Shown here piece by piece: positions 1 through 10,890 of a stretch of DNA of 64,000 nt. The notes beneath the pieces were generated by a model. It saw nothing but the letters and a program-made list of their open reading frames with translations. It ran no database searches and was not told the origin of the DNA. Origin of the DNA: Rusavskia elegans. Lineage: Eukaryota; Ascomycota; Lecanoromycetes; Teloschistales; Teloschistaceae. How positions within the stretch are numbered: position 1 is the stretch's first letter; every line of letters starts with the position of its first letter. Location: positions 186,001 to 250,000 of the forward strand of contig SAUG01000025.1 in assembly GCA_011316305.1 (NCBI GenBank), read 5' to 3'. The position numbers were made by a program, and so were the translations under genes.

Positions 1-338
1 CCTGGCGGGAAGCCATCGAGTGTTCGAGCTGACAGGACGTACATATCGTTTATGATGATGTAGAAATCGCCACCATCACGTGAGGGTGGGAAATCGAAGG
101 GTGAGACAGCGACGGTGTTTCCATAAACCATTTGCGGAGGTGCTTTGGCGGGTTTGAGTTGCCACGATTGGCCTGGGCGTGCTCCACCGCCAACGCGTAC
201 GTTGTCAGGTTGTCTCCCGCCATCGTAGGAAGGGGGTCCACCATATCGATCTTGGCCTCCAGGTGGAAGTCGGCTGTATGAGCCTGAGGGAGGTTGCTGT
301 GATGAGGGTTGAGGTCGAGGGTTCCGGGAGCCGAACAT
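1..338 (-). CDS. sec18: Sec18/NSF vesicle-fusion ATPase, N-terminal part, cut by window edge
   Basis: Sec18 is the AAA+ ATPase that takes SNARE complexes apart after membrane fusion, working with the adaptor Sec17. Only about the first 112 residues are inside the window, read leftward from the ATG at 338. The translation starts with a low-complexity Pro/Ser/Gly stretch. It then shows the N-domain pattern of this family: VAVSPFDFP near residue 77, then DFYIIINDMYVLSAR and a DGFPPG-like turn. Yeast Sec18 has the same order (VAVSPNDFP, then IIIDNLFVF). No ATPase motif is visible because the AAA domains lie off the left edge. The gene is divergent from the CIR-N protein starting at 597, so the 258 bp between them must hold both promoters. 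Identification rests on this short N-domain match. Confidence 0.8.
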   Translation of the reverse strand, partial: MFGSRNPRPQPSSQQPPSGSYSRLPPGGQDRYGGPPSYDGGRQPDNVRVGGGARPGQSWQLKPAKAPPQMVYGNTVAVSPFDFPPSRDGGDFYIIINDMYVLSARTLDGFPP

Positions 339-596
339 GATGTCCTTCGTAGGTTATTGTACAGTATGGGGGGCTGACCACCAGTTTTGCTACTTGGGAA
401 GTTTAGGGATGAGCATAGAGTGGGTCTCTATCCAATTTCTCGATATTGGGTTAATGTAAGCAATGGAAGTCGAGGTCTTGGCGCTGTCACTTTGACAGCT
501 TCACTTGGCGCGCTAAAGTCCGTCTTTAAACAGCCGGGCTCCATCGCTATTCGTCATTCATCTCTCGCCTCTGCGATCTGTGTAGACACTTTCAAG

Positions 597-1755
597 ATGC
601 CACTGTATGTACTAGCTCTGCAATCCTACAAGAATCTCATGCTTACTATCGAACAGTCATCTTCTTGGAAAGAAATCATGGAACGTCTACAATCAAGACA
701 ACATCGAGAAGGTCAAGCGCGATGAAGCTGCGGCCGCTGCCCGCGAGGCAGCCGAGGAGCAGCGTATGCAAGAGGTCGATGCTGAACGCCGCATACAAGT
801 TCTTCGAGGAGTCCAAAATAATCAAGCGACCGAAGAGCCGCCGGCGATTGAGCAGGCACCACATCATGATGATATCCCCCACGAGCGGGAGCGCAAGCGG
901 CGCAAATTGGCAGGTGAAGATGATACCGATCGGGACTTGCGATTTGCCAAAGAAGATCAGGCTACCGCTGTGCCCAAGAAGGATCTCCAGCTGATATCGA
1001 AAAAAAGCAGCGACGCCCCTCTGATGGATCGCCGAGGCCACATCGACCTTTTCCCCATGGATGGATCAAGGCACCACGCACCTAAGAATGCTGAAGTCGA
1101 AGCAGAGAAGGCGAAGAAGAAGAAGGAATTCGAAGATCAATACACTATGCGCTTTTCCAATGCCGCTGGTTTCAAGCAGTCAATCGGCGACAAGCCATGG
1201 TATCAATCCAGTGCAGGAACCACGGAGAACCCCAACGAGGCTCCTCCCAAAGACGTTTGGGGCAACGAAGATCCCAGACGAAGAGAAAGAGAGAGGATGA
1301 GAGTAGCCGCCGATGATCCCATGGCTAGCATACAGAAGGGTGTTTCCCAACTACGTCAGGTCGAACGGGAGAGGAAACAATGGTTGCAAGAGAGGCAACG
1401 AGAGACCGAGGAGCTGGCTGAAATACACAGGCGTAAGAAGCGAAGGTCAAAGAGAAAACAAGATGATGAAGAGATCGAGAAGTTCAGCCTTGATGCGTCA
1501 GTAGACGCCCATAAGCATGACGATGACCACAAAGTTAGACATCGCCATCGGCACCGGCATGGGCATAGGCATAGGAGTAGAAGTAGGAGTAACCAGGAGG
1601 GCCAAAAACAATCCAGCCGAGAACAACGCCAGCGAGGCAAACATCACGAAAGGCCGCATCAGAAACTTAGCAAGTCAGCGGTTATGCTTGATACAAGCTG
1701 GGAACCAGGATCTGGTGGAAGGTACAGTAACCAGTTTGCCCACGCCATTTCATGA
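597..1755 (+). CDS. CIR-N domain (LENG1-like) nuclear protein, splicing-related
   Basis: Exon 1 is only 8 nt (597-604). The intron is 605-656 (GTATGT...CAG) and exon 2 runs 657-1755. Joining them gives MPLHLLGKKSWNVYN followed by an RDEAAAAAREAAEEQRM helix, which is the CIR N-terminal domain seen in LENG1 and in spliceosome-associated proteins such as Cwc25. The rest is highly charged. Around residues 250-300 there are runs of His/Arg and Arg/Ser (HRHRHRHGHRHRSRSRS), as in many nuclear splicing factors. The C-terminus carries a short GGRYSNQFA motif that recurs in fungal members. Without the tiny first exon the conserved start is lost, so simple gene callers would start at the internal Met at 766. 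A nuclear, spliceosome-associated role is inferred from family only. It is not Cwc25 itself, whose N-terminus differs. Confidence 0.75.
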
Positions 1756-2260
1756 AGCATATGTCCTATCTTTTTGATGTAAGTATCATATTAATCATTT
1801 CTATATATCCTAGCTCCAGGACGGGTATCGAAGTAAAGCCCTTGAAAGCATACAATTCATCTTCTCCCGCATGACATCTCCCCTAGTTTTCAATCGGAGA
1901 AGCCGAATGCGTCTTCTGTGACCAAGTTGAGCGACCTGCAATCCTACTTGTCCTCCAGCACACCTGTAGCGTCATGGCCACAGGATTTTGGCTATTGTCC
2001 ATACTTCAATGGCAGACGGCGCCCAGGAAAAGGATTGAATCCTGTCGCGTCCGGCAGAAACCCTTGTTGTAGTCCGATGGGCTATGTATTTCACTCAAAC
2101 CAGATACAAGCAACCGTCTGTCAAGTGCTAATCCCAACGCATATCAAAACATACACTTCCACCTGGTCGGGATTTCTCCATCATTTCCTTGCTCCGTCCA
2201 TCCCAAAGGTACAGCCGATATATCGCACGCTCCACACCGCTGCCTTTCACCACATTGATC
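1756..2260. other. Convergent intergenic region
   Basis: This stretch holds the 3' ends of the CIR-N gene (plus) and the FMO-like gene (minus). A 139-codon frame at 1918-2337 overlaps the end of the FMO gene and looks like chance. No other element is visible. Confidence 0.6.
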
Positions 2261-4210
2261 TCACTTGCGCTTCATGTTCAGCCCGCGCCATTCTTCGACC
2301 ATGCCTTTGTAGTCACCAGCCAGATACGGTCCGCTGAACAGTTCTCCGAGCCAGCTTCGGCCCTTCCTCCAAGTCTTCAGACCGAGATCCTGGAGCATCA
2401 TGTCAAAGTACGGCAACCCGTCAAAGACAAAGTCTGGGAAGCGTGCTCCGTATCCCATGGGATACCTCCAACGTCCGAAACGGTTGAAGAGCGCCGTTTC
2501 ATAGAGCCAGCCCTGCATTCCCGAAGGTTCGTCCAAACGTGTCTTCTCAGATGCCATCAGATTTGGTTGCGGACTGTCGCTGAGCTGCACTTGAGGGTAA
2601 AGACGATTGTTCAGATAAGCGTACGCCCACAGCGCAGCCATTTCGCTTCTCAATACCGTCTGCAGACTCAGCATCATGCCGAGGAACACCAAATCTTTCT
2701 TGGCACTCGTTGGAGGTGCCATGCCCCTGAACAGCCTCCAAGGCGTGTGTTCTTCGCGCTTTTGCTTCTCCGGCTCAGCTGCTGCTTTTTCGGAACTGCC
2801 GTCGACTTCCTCTGGCTTTGGTATAACCCGATCATCCTCCTCGATTCCGGGCCCATCCGCCAACATCGGGAACCGCTCCAGAATCTCCTTGTCGGCTCTC
2901 TTCTCCAGCTCTTCCCAAGTTCTTTTCTGGCTTTTTGTATAACTCACACTCGGTATTCCCAAGTCGGCATGCTCGCTCTTCGGCAGGAAGTCGATCCCGC
3001 TGTCCCACCTCCATCCGGTGCTACAGATCGCCGCATCCACATCCTCCGTTTCCTCTCCAGTCGTAAGTATGAACTTTCTTCCCTCCAGCCTCTCAATATC
3101 GCGCCGGATGACGTTCACAGTACCATCCATCAAGTACCGATGGATATCCTCCCCATAATTCAAGATGCTGAGCCCAGTAGCATACCACATCGCCTCCTCC
3201 TTCGGCAACAATTTCTTCACTTCTGCTCCCTTGCTTGTCAATCCAGTCTGTGTAACAACATCCCCTCCCAATTTCTTCCAGAACGTTTTCACAATGAACC
3301 GGCCGAACTTCGTACCATGTAGCCAACGACGTATCGAGCCGAACCCATCGCTCTCACCCCAGATACACGGCGAAAACAACGTCAGCAATCTCGTCGTCAC
3401 AAGAGGCTCAAGCCAAAGTTTCATAGGCCCCGCCTGTATGTGCGAGGGAGCCATGTATACGGGTCCATGTCCCGAACCTCGGATTACCCAAGTGACTTTC
3501 TTTGCACGGGAAGCGAATGCGTAAACGGTATCGTAGGCGGATTTAGCACCACCGTAGACCACAACGTGTTGGATCTTCGGGTCGTCAAGTATTTGCGTTC
3601 CGGAACGCCGGAAGTCATGGAATGTCATCAAGGGAGGCGTGAAACTGGATGCGCCCGGAAGGGATATGGGCATCGGTGTGGATGTAAGCCCCGTTGCGAC
3701 CATCAGCTTGGACGCTGTGAGTATTGTCTCGTCTTCTTTCCTTCTGGAATCCCCTTCGGTGACTTTTGGGATCCGGGTATCGCCATCCGTAGAGATGACT
3801 GTCAGTCGCCAACCCCCTTCACCACCTGGTAGATGCTCCGCCGAAGTGACTTTACATCCCAATTTCACTCTCTTGGTCAGATCATGCTTCTCTGCATACT
3901 TGACAAGATACTCATACACCACTTCCCCTCGGATGTGTTCTCCTTTGGCAACTTTCCCGCGACATACCTCCTGGATATCAAAGTCGGTAAATTCGAAAGT
4001 GCCGACTTGATTGTTCGTCTTCAGACCGGGATAGATATTCTCCTTGGCCCAGACGCCTCCAATGGTAAGGTTGGAATCAAGAATAAGGAGGGATGTGTTA
4101 GGCGCAAGGGCCAGATATGTTTTTGCGGCGACCAGACCTTGCAGGCCACTGCCGACAATGATAACATCATAGTGGGAGTCTTGCATGTTGAGCATTGTTT
4201 CCGGTGTCAT
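2261..4210 (-). CDS. FMO-like FAD/NAD(P)H-dependent monooxygenase
   Basis: This is a single-exon protein of 649 residues. Near the N-terminus, DVIIVGSGLQGLVAAK gives the FAD-binding GxGxxG motif (G20-x-G22-x-x-G25). It is followed by an IGGVWAKENIYPGLKTNN stretch typical of flavin-containing monooxygenases. A second Rossmann turn, VVVYGGAKSAYDTVYAFA, near residue 220 fits the NADPH site. Further GATG-like elements (LMVATGLTS; AAICSTGWRWD) match the two ATG motifs of the family. The long C-terminal region (about residues 450-649) is less conserved and partly hydrophobic. Such enzymes oxygenate soft nucleophiles or perform Baeyer-Villiger chemistry, often in secondary metabolism. No polyketide, peptide or terpene synthase lies beside it, and the P450/UbiA pair is about 36 kb away, so the substrate is unknown. 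The start chosen is the first ATG of the frame. Confidence 0.8.
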   Translation of the reverse strand: MTPETMLNMQDSHYDVIIVGSGLQGLVAAKTYLALAPNTSLLILDSNLTIGGVWAKENIYPGLKTNNQVGTFEFTDFDIQEVCRGKVAKGEHIRGEVVYEYLVKYAEKHDLTKRVKLGCKVTSAEHLPGGEGGWRLTVISTDGDTRIPKVTEGDSRRKEDETILTASKLMVATGLTSTPMPISLPGASSFTPPLMTFHDFRRSGTQILDDPKIQHVVVYGGAKSAYDTVYAFASRAKKVTWVIRGSGHGPVYMAPSHIQAGPMKLWLEPLVTTRLLTLFSPCIWGESDGFGSIRRWLHGTKFGRFIVKTFWKKLGGDVVTQTGLTSKGAEVKKLLPKEEAMWYATGLSILNYGEDIHRYLMDGTVNVIRRDIERLEGRKFILTTGEETEDVDAAICSTGWRWDSGIDFLPKSEHADLGIPSVSYTKSQKRTWEELEKRADKEILERFPMLADGPGIEEDDRVIPKPEEVDGSSEKAAAEPEKQKREEHTPWRLFRGMAPPTSAKKDLVFLGMMLSLQTVLRSEMAALWAYAYLNNRLYPQVQLSDSPQPNLMASEKTRLDEPSGMQGWLYETALFNRFGRWRYPMGYGARFPDFVFDGLPYFDMMLQDLGLKTWRKGRSWLGELFSGPYLAGDYKGMVEEWRGLNMKRK

Positions 4211-5648
4211 CTACATACAAGCCACCAGGAAGGACGTTGGCAAAGACTTGCGAGAGGATCCCAGGCACTATATCGTAATGTTGGACTGGTTCCAGGCCTG
4301 ATTGAGTTTTGGCGGATAAAACCACCTGCATTAGCGGTCGATTGCTGCATGCATGCCATCCGACGGCATGGTCTCAACGTGGATCGGACAGATTAGGGGG
4401 GGGCGACCGAGTATGACCTCCAGGCAGCAATTCAGGGGGTACGTCGTTTTGTAATTGTTCTGGAATCGACGCAATCGTAGCCGTGATACTGGGGCGCACT
4501 CTACTTCAAATCGTTTGATGTTCGTGTACCTGGATGTTAGTGCTCGTCGGCTGTGCATTCCAACGCTGACTCAGCTGGTGAGCAGAACCAATCAGCTCAG
4601 CGGGATCTGCATCCTTCCTAATACGGACACATCGATAGATCAAAACTACTAGATCACAAGCGTTGTGACAAACTTTATGGAACCCCCAACATGTAGGCGC
4701 CGCAATTTGCGGTCAGACTAGCTAATAAGACGACGGTGGCAAAAACTTTATCGTACACAACTCTGACGCTGAAAAGAAAGAGGAAGGTACAGGTGTGAAT
4801 CAAGGGGTGGAATACCTTCGCCACTCGCACCGGTTGCAGGTTAAGGAAATGTTCTCAAGACACGTCTTCGTCCCACTAACCCTCAGCTCAACTGGTACGT
4901 AATTTGCCAGGGCCACATTTACCGAGTTGAGCTGAGATTGTGTCCCGTTCTCCAGAGGAAGTGAAGCTCTCGGTTCAAGTACATGATGTCTTCGAATTGC
5001 GTTGCTGCCCAGAGAGAAACTCTTGGACGAACTTCATATGATCGCAAGCTGCTCGAAAGAAAAACCTTGGTGACAATTTCAATGACCCTTAGCAAAAGCA
5101 TGACCAATACCACTCAATAGGAAGGCTCTGGGAGTAGTCAGTAACTGCTCTCGAGGGAAGTGGAGGGTTGAGCTCATACTCTGCTGCTTCGTACTGACTC
5201 TGGGAATCTAGACCCCAGTATGTTCCATGTAAGCAGGCGTGGGAATTGCGGCGCCGTCAGGAGAGGCTGATTCTGTTGATGCGACCAGCATTGGCAGAAT
5301 TCTCTCTGATGTTCCAGATCCTGTTGCCAGGTTGATATGCAGTTAAGACTGTAACAGAGAATGATGTGACTGGGATAGTTCTCCATCCGAGCGAACACTT
5401 TCCGCTGGGATAGACGTGGGTTGAATTCGAAGCTTGGAGCACTGTGTCATGCAGTAGAGGCAAGTCAAGCGATACTGGAAGTACATGTTGGCTGTGGTAC
5501 CATGGGACGACTTCCAATCATGAGGGTACTCAGCAGTGGTTGGTGATCAGTTGGTGTTCCAACGCCAGGGAGATCTGGGTACCAAAGTCCAGCACGTACA
5601 CTTATTCACCGGACGATTCTAACTCCAATGCTCCGGTACAGGGACAGG
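4211..5648. other. Gene-poor intergenic region
   Basis: Only short overlapping frames (under 120 codons) occur here on either strand. None has a recognisable domain, a signal peptide or plausible splice partners. It includes the promoter side of the FMO-like gene and the 3' side of the small secreted protein. No repeat or RNA gene was seen. Confidence 0.5.
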
Positions 5649-6059
5649 TCATGCATCCGCCCCGGCACAGTTGCAGCCCGATTCTTCAAAGTGGTCCAGT
5701 GCCGATCGTCCATTGGGGACCTTGGGGACCTCCCCAGGACAGAAGAACCGACCCATGGTGCAGTAACAACTGAGATGGTATTCTTCTTGCGGAAAACACA
5801 AGCCACCAGCCTCCTTCTTGCTATTTTTTCCTCCGCACAAGATGTCGACTGCTCCGGTTTCTGATGGACATGCTAAGATGTTCGAGGCTCTTACGTCCGG
5901 CGTGCCGGCACATTTGCTGTCGACTCCTGATGCCGATTGGCATAACTCATTCTTCCAGGCTTGGATATGCTCGTTGAAGGCAGGCGATGGGAGGGCAAGG
6001 ACGGTGTGAATGACGAGGGACAAGAAGAAGATAATGAGAGAAGACGACTTGAGGGGCAT
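5649..6059 (-). CDS. Small secreted cysteine-rich protein (candidate effector)
   Basis: A 136-residue single-exon protein. The first ~22 residues (MPLKSSSLIIFFLSLVIHTV then LALP) form a clear signal peptide ending at an A-L-P type site. The mature part has ten cysteines (LCQS, KCAG, ACPS, LCGG, LCFP, SCYC, FCPG, GCNC), an even number consistent with five disulfides. No transmembrane helix or GPI-like tail is seen. I do not recognise the family. Size, secretion signal and cysteine content fit the fungal small secreted proteins often treated as effector or surface-interaction candidates, but that is a category and not a function. It sits alone between two gene-poor stretches. A real protein is likely; its role is unknown. 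Confidence 0.65.
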   Translation of the reverse strand: MPLKSSSLIIFFLSLVIHTVLALPSPAFNEHIQAWKNELCQSASGVDSKCAGTPDVRASNILACPSETGAVDILCGGKNSKKEAGGLCFPQEEYHLSCYCTMGRFFCPGEVPKVPNGRSALDHFEESGCNCAGADA

Positions 6060-7451
6060 TATCCGTTGATGCTAAAAACCTATAACGTCGACATTTGAAT
6101 TGTACCCTTGTCGAAATGTGTATCTGTGCTGATTTGGATTTGTTAAATTGGAGTATATAAGGCGACCTGCCATGGTCTTAAATCGGATCGTCTCCCTACC
6201 TGGCATGATGAAACTGCAGTCCAGACGTTAAGCCACGTTGTGCTTCCTCCTGCGGTTATACGCGTGATATTTTCAACTAGTGGAAACAATAATCCCCAAG
6301 TCGTCAAACCATCCCGGTTTTTGAACCAAAGAAACATTCGCATCCGGCGCGCGATTCAGTTACAAGACATTCATTATTGTTGAGATGAAGAAATGCTTGT
6401 TCGTTCGAGTACTTGATGCGACATGGTAGAGTTGATGCTGCGACAAAGATCTCACATGAGGATTCGCAGTGGAAGGATCTGCCGAAGGAGCGAGGATACA
6501 TCTCGGTAATGGTGGCTGTAAACATTCTTTGATATGCTACGCTGTAACAGCCCCAAGCTTCGGCTGTTGTGCGGTAAGGCGGATTTGTAGGCGTTGAAGT
6601 TTCATGGACGCGAGTGACGTCATCGTCGAATTCCTGATCAGATGCCACGGGTACCTCTACTCATTCACAACCCGTGGAAAGAAGATCCTAATCATGAACT
6701 GGAAGGCATTTCTTCGGGATATCTGGCGTGACAGAGTGTTCTGCACATCGTCTACCTACTAATGGAGATTTCGAGCTCAGCGGGTGGTACGACTCTTCTC
6801 AAGCTTCAGGTTGGTCAGCGACAGGTTTGTACTTCAACGGCGACCAATAAATGTAAATCCACGGACCTACTTTACAAAGGAGTACCGGTAGGTGGGTGCT
6901 TCATGGTTCTTTGGTTACGCGTCTATCCGTCAAGAATCAATGGCAATGTGGGCCATACAGCAACCACCAGATGCAGTCCCTAAGAACCTGGTACCGTTCC
7001 GTGTCACTACCCCGGCAGTTGCTCCATTGAAAAAGACAATAATAGTCAAGCAGCAGCTGCAATGTGGAAATCAATCAACCGTTATAACAACTCACACATG
7101 GAAGTACTGATTGTTGTACGCCCCTTATTGCGCTTGACCTGTCATAGAACGAGCCTGGTAGGACATTGATTGGGCTATCGATCGAGATGCCGACCGCCCA
7201 CTTTCATGTTCATCGGTGCCCAGGACTTCATCATGGTGCCCACGGCGACTGTATCGTTGTATGCAGAGACCCGAGATCATTCCTAATTAGGAAAACTTGC
7301 TCAATCCCCCTCAGCATGCAACAATGATTGAACAGTAGGCCCCTCTCCCACTATTTACCTCCCCGTAATATCCACACAAATCCATCTACCTTTTCCTACC
7401 TTTCTGGAACCCCCAAATAGTACTTTGGCACCGAACACCGTTAAACCAGCC
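6060..7451. other. Gene-poor region with a possible relic frame near 6755-6850
   Basis: No complete gene is visible. Reading plus from about 6755 gives LPTNGDFELSGWY followed by WSATGLYFNGD and a stop. The N-G-D-F-E...G-W pattern resembles the start of fungal secreted carbohydrate-binding-like domains. The frame is open for only about 35 codons and no continuation is found, so it may be a relic or chance. The remainder contains short frames without support. Confidence 0.3.
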
Positions 7452-8322
7452 ATGGAATCGATGAACATGGCCACTGGGATTTCCAGTATGGACATGTCAC
7501 CTACCGCAGCAAGCACACCAACCTCCAGCCCTAGTTCGGGAATGGGAATGTCAGGGATGGGTATGGGTGATAGCTCAAACGCTTGCAAAATTTCTGTCAG
7601 TAATCCCAAATCCATACCGAAGTCAATGCTCCATGGTTGCGAGTCCAAGATGTTGGGCCCCGAATAGGCTGACCTGTGCCTTGTCTGATGCAGATGCTCT
7701 GGAACTGGTACACGATCGACTCTTGTTTCATCTCTTCGACCTGGCGAATCACCTCGAAGGGCAAATTCGCAGGCTCATGTATTGGTGTCATCTGCCTTGT
7801 CATCGCCCTCGAATTTCTTCGTCGCTTGCAGCGCGAATATGACGCCTATCTTGTCAAGCAGCACCGTATGCGTAATGCTCAGACCCACTCATCAGTCCAT
7901 GAGAAGGGCTCCGACACTGGACATCTCATGGACGTCGAAGCCAACGGCATGGGAAAGAATGACAGCAACCGTGTCCAGGTTACATCGAAGTCGCCTGCAC
8001 CGGGTCCCGCGGCCGATCTGAAGTCGCAACGTCTGGTGCCCACCGTGTTCCAGCAGGCAATCCGTGCGTTGATACATATGCTACAGTTCGCGGTTGCGTA
8101 CTTCATCATGCTGTTGGCAATGTACTACAACGGCTACATCATTATCAGCATCATCATTGGGGCATATCTTGGAGCCTTCATCTTCTCTTGGGAAGGCATT
8201 CAGATCACTGATGCGTGAGTGTTTGCCTGCACAATACTTCGATCTCAAACAAACCATATAAGACCATGCTGACAGCGGAACTCAGGACTACTCAACGAGA
8301 CAGCACCGGATGTTGCGGCTAG
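7452..8322 (+). CDS. Ctr-family copper transporter
   Basis: Three exons were joined by hand: 7452-7595, 7694-8214 and 8286-8322, giving 233 residues. The N-terminus is rich in Met (MESMNM, SSMDM, GMGMSGMGMGD), the copper-binding Mets motifs of Ctr proteins. Exon 2 opens with MLWNWYTIDSCFISSTWRI, then TM1 (GSCIGVICLVIALEFL), a hydrophilic loop, and TM2-TM3. These contain the pore MxxxM (IMLLAM) and GxxxG (GAYLG) motifs of the family. Exon 3 adds TTQRDSTGCCG, the short Cys-ending tail expected for fungal members. Without exon 3 the frame would stop just after the splice donor at 8215. The first intron uses the unusual donor GTCAGT; branch sites GCTGAC are visible in both introns. It moves Cu(I) across the plasma or vacuolar membrane as a trimer. 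Confidence 0.88.
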
Positions 8323-8669
8323 TAAGAACAGGCCTCGGGACGATAGCGGGAGAATTGAGACGATGAAGCAGCGATGATGGGACATTGTAGCTCAGCAGGA
8401 CCAGGAGAAAGCACACGGACATGCATCAATTCCTCAAACAGACACTTTGACAGTAGATAGATTGCTTAGTTTACGATGAGGATTGCACATGAAGTATGAA
8501 TTCACTTGGCGGGAAAAAAAGGGGCAATCTCCGACCTTATCACGGACCTCGGCCCAACATCCCACACGCTCTTGGCGCTCGACGCAGTACTGACATTTGA
8601 TATTCCCTCTTCTTGAGCCTCCAAAGCAATAATCTTTCCACGAACTTCAGACCTGCTCTCTAATTCGAG
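8323..8669. other. Intergenic region between copper transporter and AcuH
   Basis: The 3' side of the Ctr gene and the promoter of the carrier. A pyrimidine-rich stretch (about 8600-8665) precedes the acuH ATG, as is common for fungal core promoters. Nothing else is visible. Confidence 0.5.
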
Positions 8670-9812
8670 ATGTCATCCTCCTCATCCTCCTCCTCATCTT
8701 CCCTCCCATCTCTTCCGTCTAAAGATTCCCTTCCTTCAAAGGAAGAAGTTGCTTCCGAAGTCGTTCAAACCACCAAATCCTCCTTACAATCGGGCCTTCG
8801 CTCCTTCGGCGCAGGAGGCGTCGGTGGTGTCTGCGCAGTCCTTGTCGGCCACCCCTTCGATCTCGTAAAAGTCAGATTACAGACTGCGGAGAAAGGGGTA
8901 TATTCAGGAGCCATTGATGTGGTCCGGAAGACCGTCGCGAGGGAGGGGCTGGTGCGAGTATGGATCCCTACATTGTCGATTTAGTCCACGAGGTGATTCT
9001 GTTTGAATGAAACTGACGTATGTAGTAGGGTCTCTATGCCGGCGTCTCCGCCCCTTTAGTAGGGGTAACACCTATGTGTATGTTTGCTATAGACATCCTT
9101 CTTCAGGGATCTTCCACTCAAGCCTGAACCTTTCTTCCTAGTCGCCGTATCCTTCTGGGGTTTCGACGTCGGCAAATCCCTCGTTCGATCCTTCTCTCCA
9201 TCCACCAACTCACAAACCCCCTTCACCATCGCCCAAATATCCGCCGCCGGCTTCTTCTCCGCCATCCCCATGACCCTTATCACAGCTCCCTTCGAACGCG
9301 TCAAAGTCCTCCTGCAAATTCAAGGCCAGAAGAACCTTGCCCCTGGCGAGAAGCCGAAATATAGCGGTGGTGTCGATGTGGTGCGGCAATTGTACAAGGA
9401 AGGGGGGATAAAAAGTGTGTTCAGGGGCAGTGCCATGACACTCGCGAGAGACGGGCCGGGAAGCGCGGCATACTTTGCTACATACGAATATGTGAAGCGG
9501 ACACTCACGCCGAAGGATGAAGCGGGGAACTTGTCGGGGGAATTGAGCTTGACGGCTGTGATGACGGCCGGAGGTGCGGCGGGCGTGGCGATGTGGATAC
9601 CGGTTTTCCCAATCGATACTGTCAAGTCGAGATTGCAGAGTGCGGATGGAAGACCGACGATTGGTGGTACTATCAGTGGACTGTGGAGGAGTGGCGGATT
9701 CAAGGCATTTTTCCCTGGGATAGGGCCGGCGATGGCGAGGGCTGTGCCGGCGAACGCGGCGACTTTCTTAGGGGTGGAATTGGCGCACAAGGCTTTCGAC
9801 AGGGTATTTTAG
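8670..9812 (+). CDS. acuH: Mitochondrial carnitine/acylcarnitine carrier
   Basis: Exons 8670-8957, 9029-9077 and 9142-9812 give 335 residues. The three repeats of the mitochondrial carrier family are complete. Each has its signature: HPFDLVKVRLQT in repeat 1, APFERVKVLLQI in repeat 2 and FPIDTVKSRLQS in repeat 3. The sequence around repeat 1 (AGGVGGVCAVLVGHPFDLVK) and the FWGFDVGK segment match the fungal carnitine/acylcarnitine exchanger AcuH/Crc1, which brings acyl- and acetyl-carnitine into the matrix for acetate and fatty-acid use. The N-terminus has a run of ten serines and an extension of about 45 residues. The small middle exon (49 nt) is needed to keep frame and supplies GLYAGVSAPLVGVTPM. 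It converges on rad6. Confidence 0.92.
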
Positions 9813-10195
9813 GCATCGAAGGGATTGTAGAAAAGGAGAGGACGGGCTGAACTGTAGATATGGATACTAAATGATGCCCTGTCACTGTATGTCAAATAGC
9901 TGAGCATGGCAACAAACGAGTACATCAACGAAAGGTACAAAATCTCGTTTGTGAAAAACACGTTGAGTTTTTTGACACACTTCGAGGCTGATAAATAGAC
10001 ATTGGCCACCGCCGCTTTGTGCATGCGAAGACGCCTGAACCCCATGCTGAAGACACGCACTCAATCATCCAGGAAGAACCTTGCGCCTCCGCATACGCTA
10101 CCTCCGTATCATCATTTGTCGTGGAGTCCACTGATCTTATGTACGCCTGCCCGTCGTTGCTCCATACACGGCATCTCGAACCATCATCTACATAC
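9813..10195. other. Convergent intergenic region acuH / rad6
   Basis: 383 bp between two converging genes, holding only their 3' ends. No gene, repeat or RNA signal is seen. Confidence 0.5.
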
Positions 10196-10890
10196 TCAGT
10201 CATCCCAGCTCTTTTCCACCGTTTCTCGGACACGCTTGGTATACTCTCGACGGTTGTCCTTGTAGAGGTTGGAGGCTTCGACGTTGGCCGGGGAGGAGGT
10301 ATTGGGATCATTCAGTAAACTAGAGTAGATCCAACCGTCAGTCCATAGTACACAGCACTTGCTGCTGCCCTGCACACGTGATAAAAAGGCCTTCGGCGGT
10401 TGGATTTGGCGGACCTTTGGATACTTGTTAAAACGGCGGCCACGTCGTACGTTGGGCTCCATCGGTTTTGTAATATATCGAGACACAGCTCGCCGGTCCC
10501 GTAGACGTTTGGGTGGAACATCTGCGAGATGAATTTGACTCCAGGGGGCTTGTTTGGGTATTGCTCTTCAAAGTGCATGACGAGGCGAAAGGTGCCGTCT
10601 TCAAAAGGTGTATCGGCGGGACCGATGATGACAGCGTTCCTGTGGCAATGTTTCAGTCTTCTTGTGCGTCTGAGAGAGATGAGCCTGCTGCAGGGAAAGG
10701 ATACCAGGTCATCACGTTGTCCGCTATGGGGGAGGCGGAGACACCTGCGGGAGGGTCGGTTTGCATTCGCTATGGAAGATGTCGGTCAGTGCAAGACGAC
10801 CAATGAAGCAACCGATGGAGCTGCACGCAGCTGTGAAGGGAAACCCACCCTGAAGTCTCGCATGAGACGACGTCGTGCTGCTGTAGACAT
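10196..10890 (-). CDS. rad6: Rad6/Ubc2 ubiquitin-conjugating enzyme E2
   Basis: Four exons on the minus strand: 10890-10849, 10769-10705, 10639-10415 and 10319-10196. They give exactly 151 residues, the usual length of filamentous-fungal Rad6. The start [13 protein letters not shown], the [15 protein letters not shown] stretch, the HPN tripeptide and the active-site Cys in [11 protein letters not shown] are all present. The C-terminus [11 protein letters not shown] is the normal short acidic end. Rad6 works with Rad18 to monoubiquitinate PCNA in damage tolerance and with Bre1 to ubiquitinate histone H2B. Each intron must be removed to keep the frame. The last uses a GTCCGC donor, which is weak but gives a perfect family match. 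The gene diverges from the thiolase at 11545. Confidence 0.95.

Noticed and set aside
2189..3322. 377-codon plus-strand frame opposite the FMO-like gene
   Set aside because: It lies antisense in the FMO coding region, which has clear FAD and NADPH motifs. The antisense translation has no domain and a biased shadow composition.
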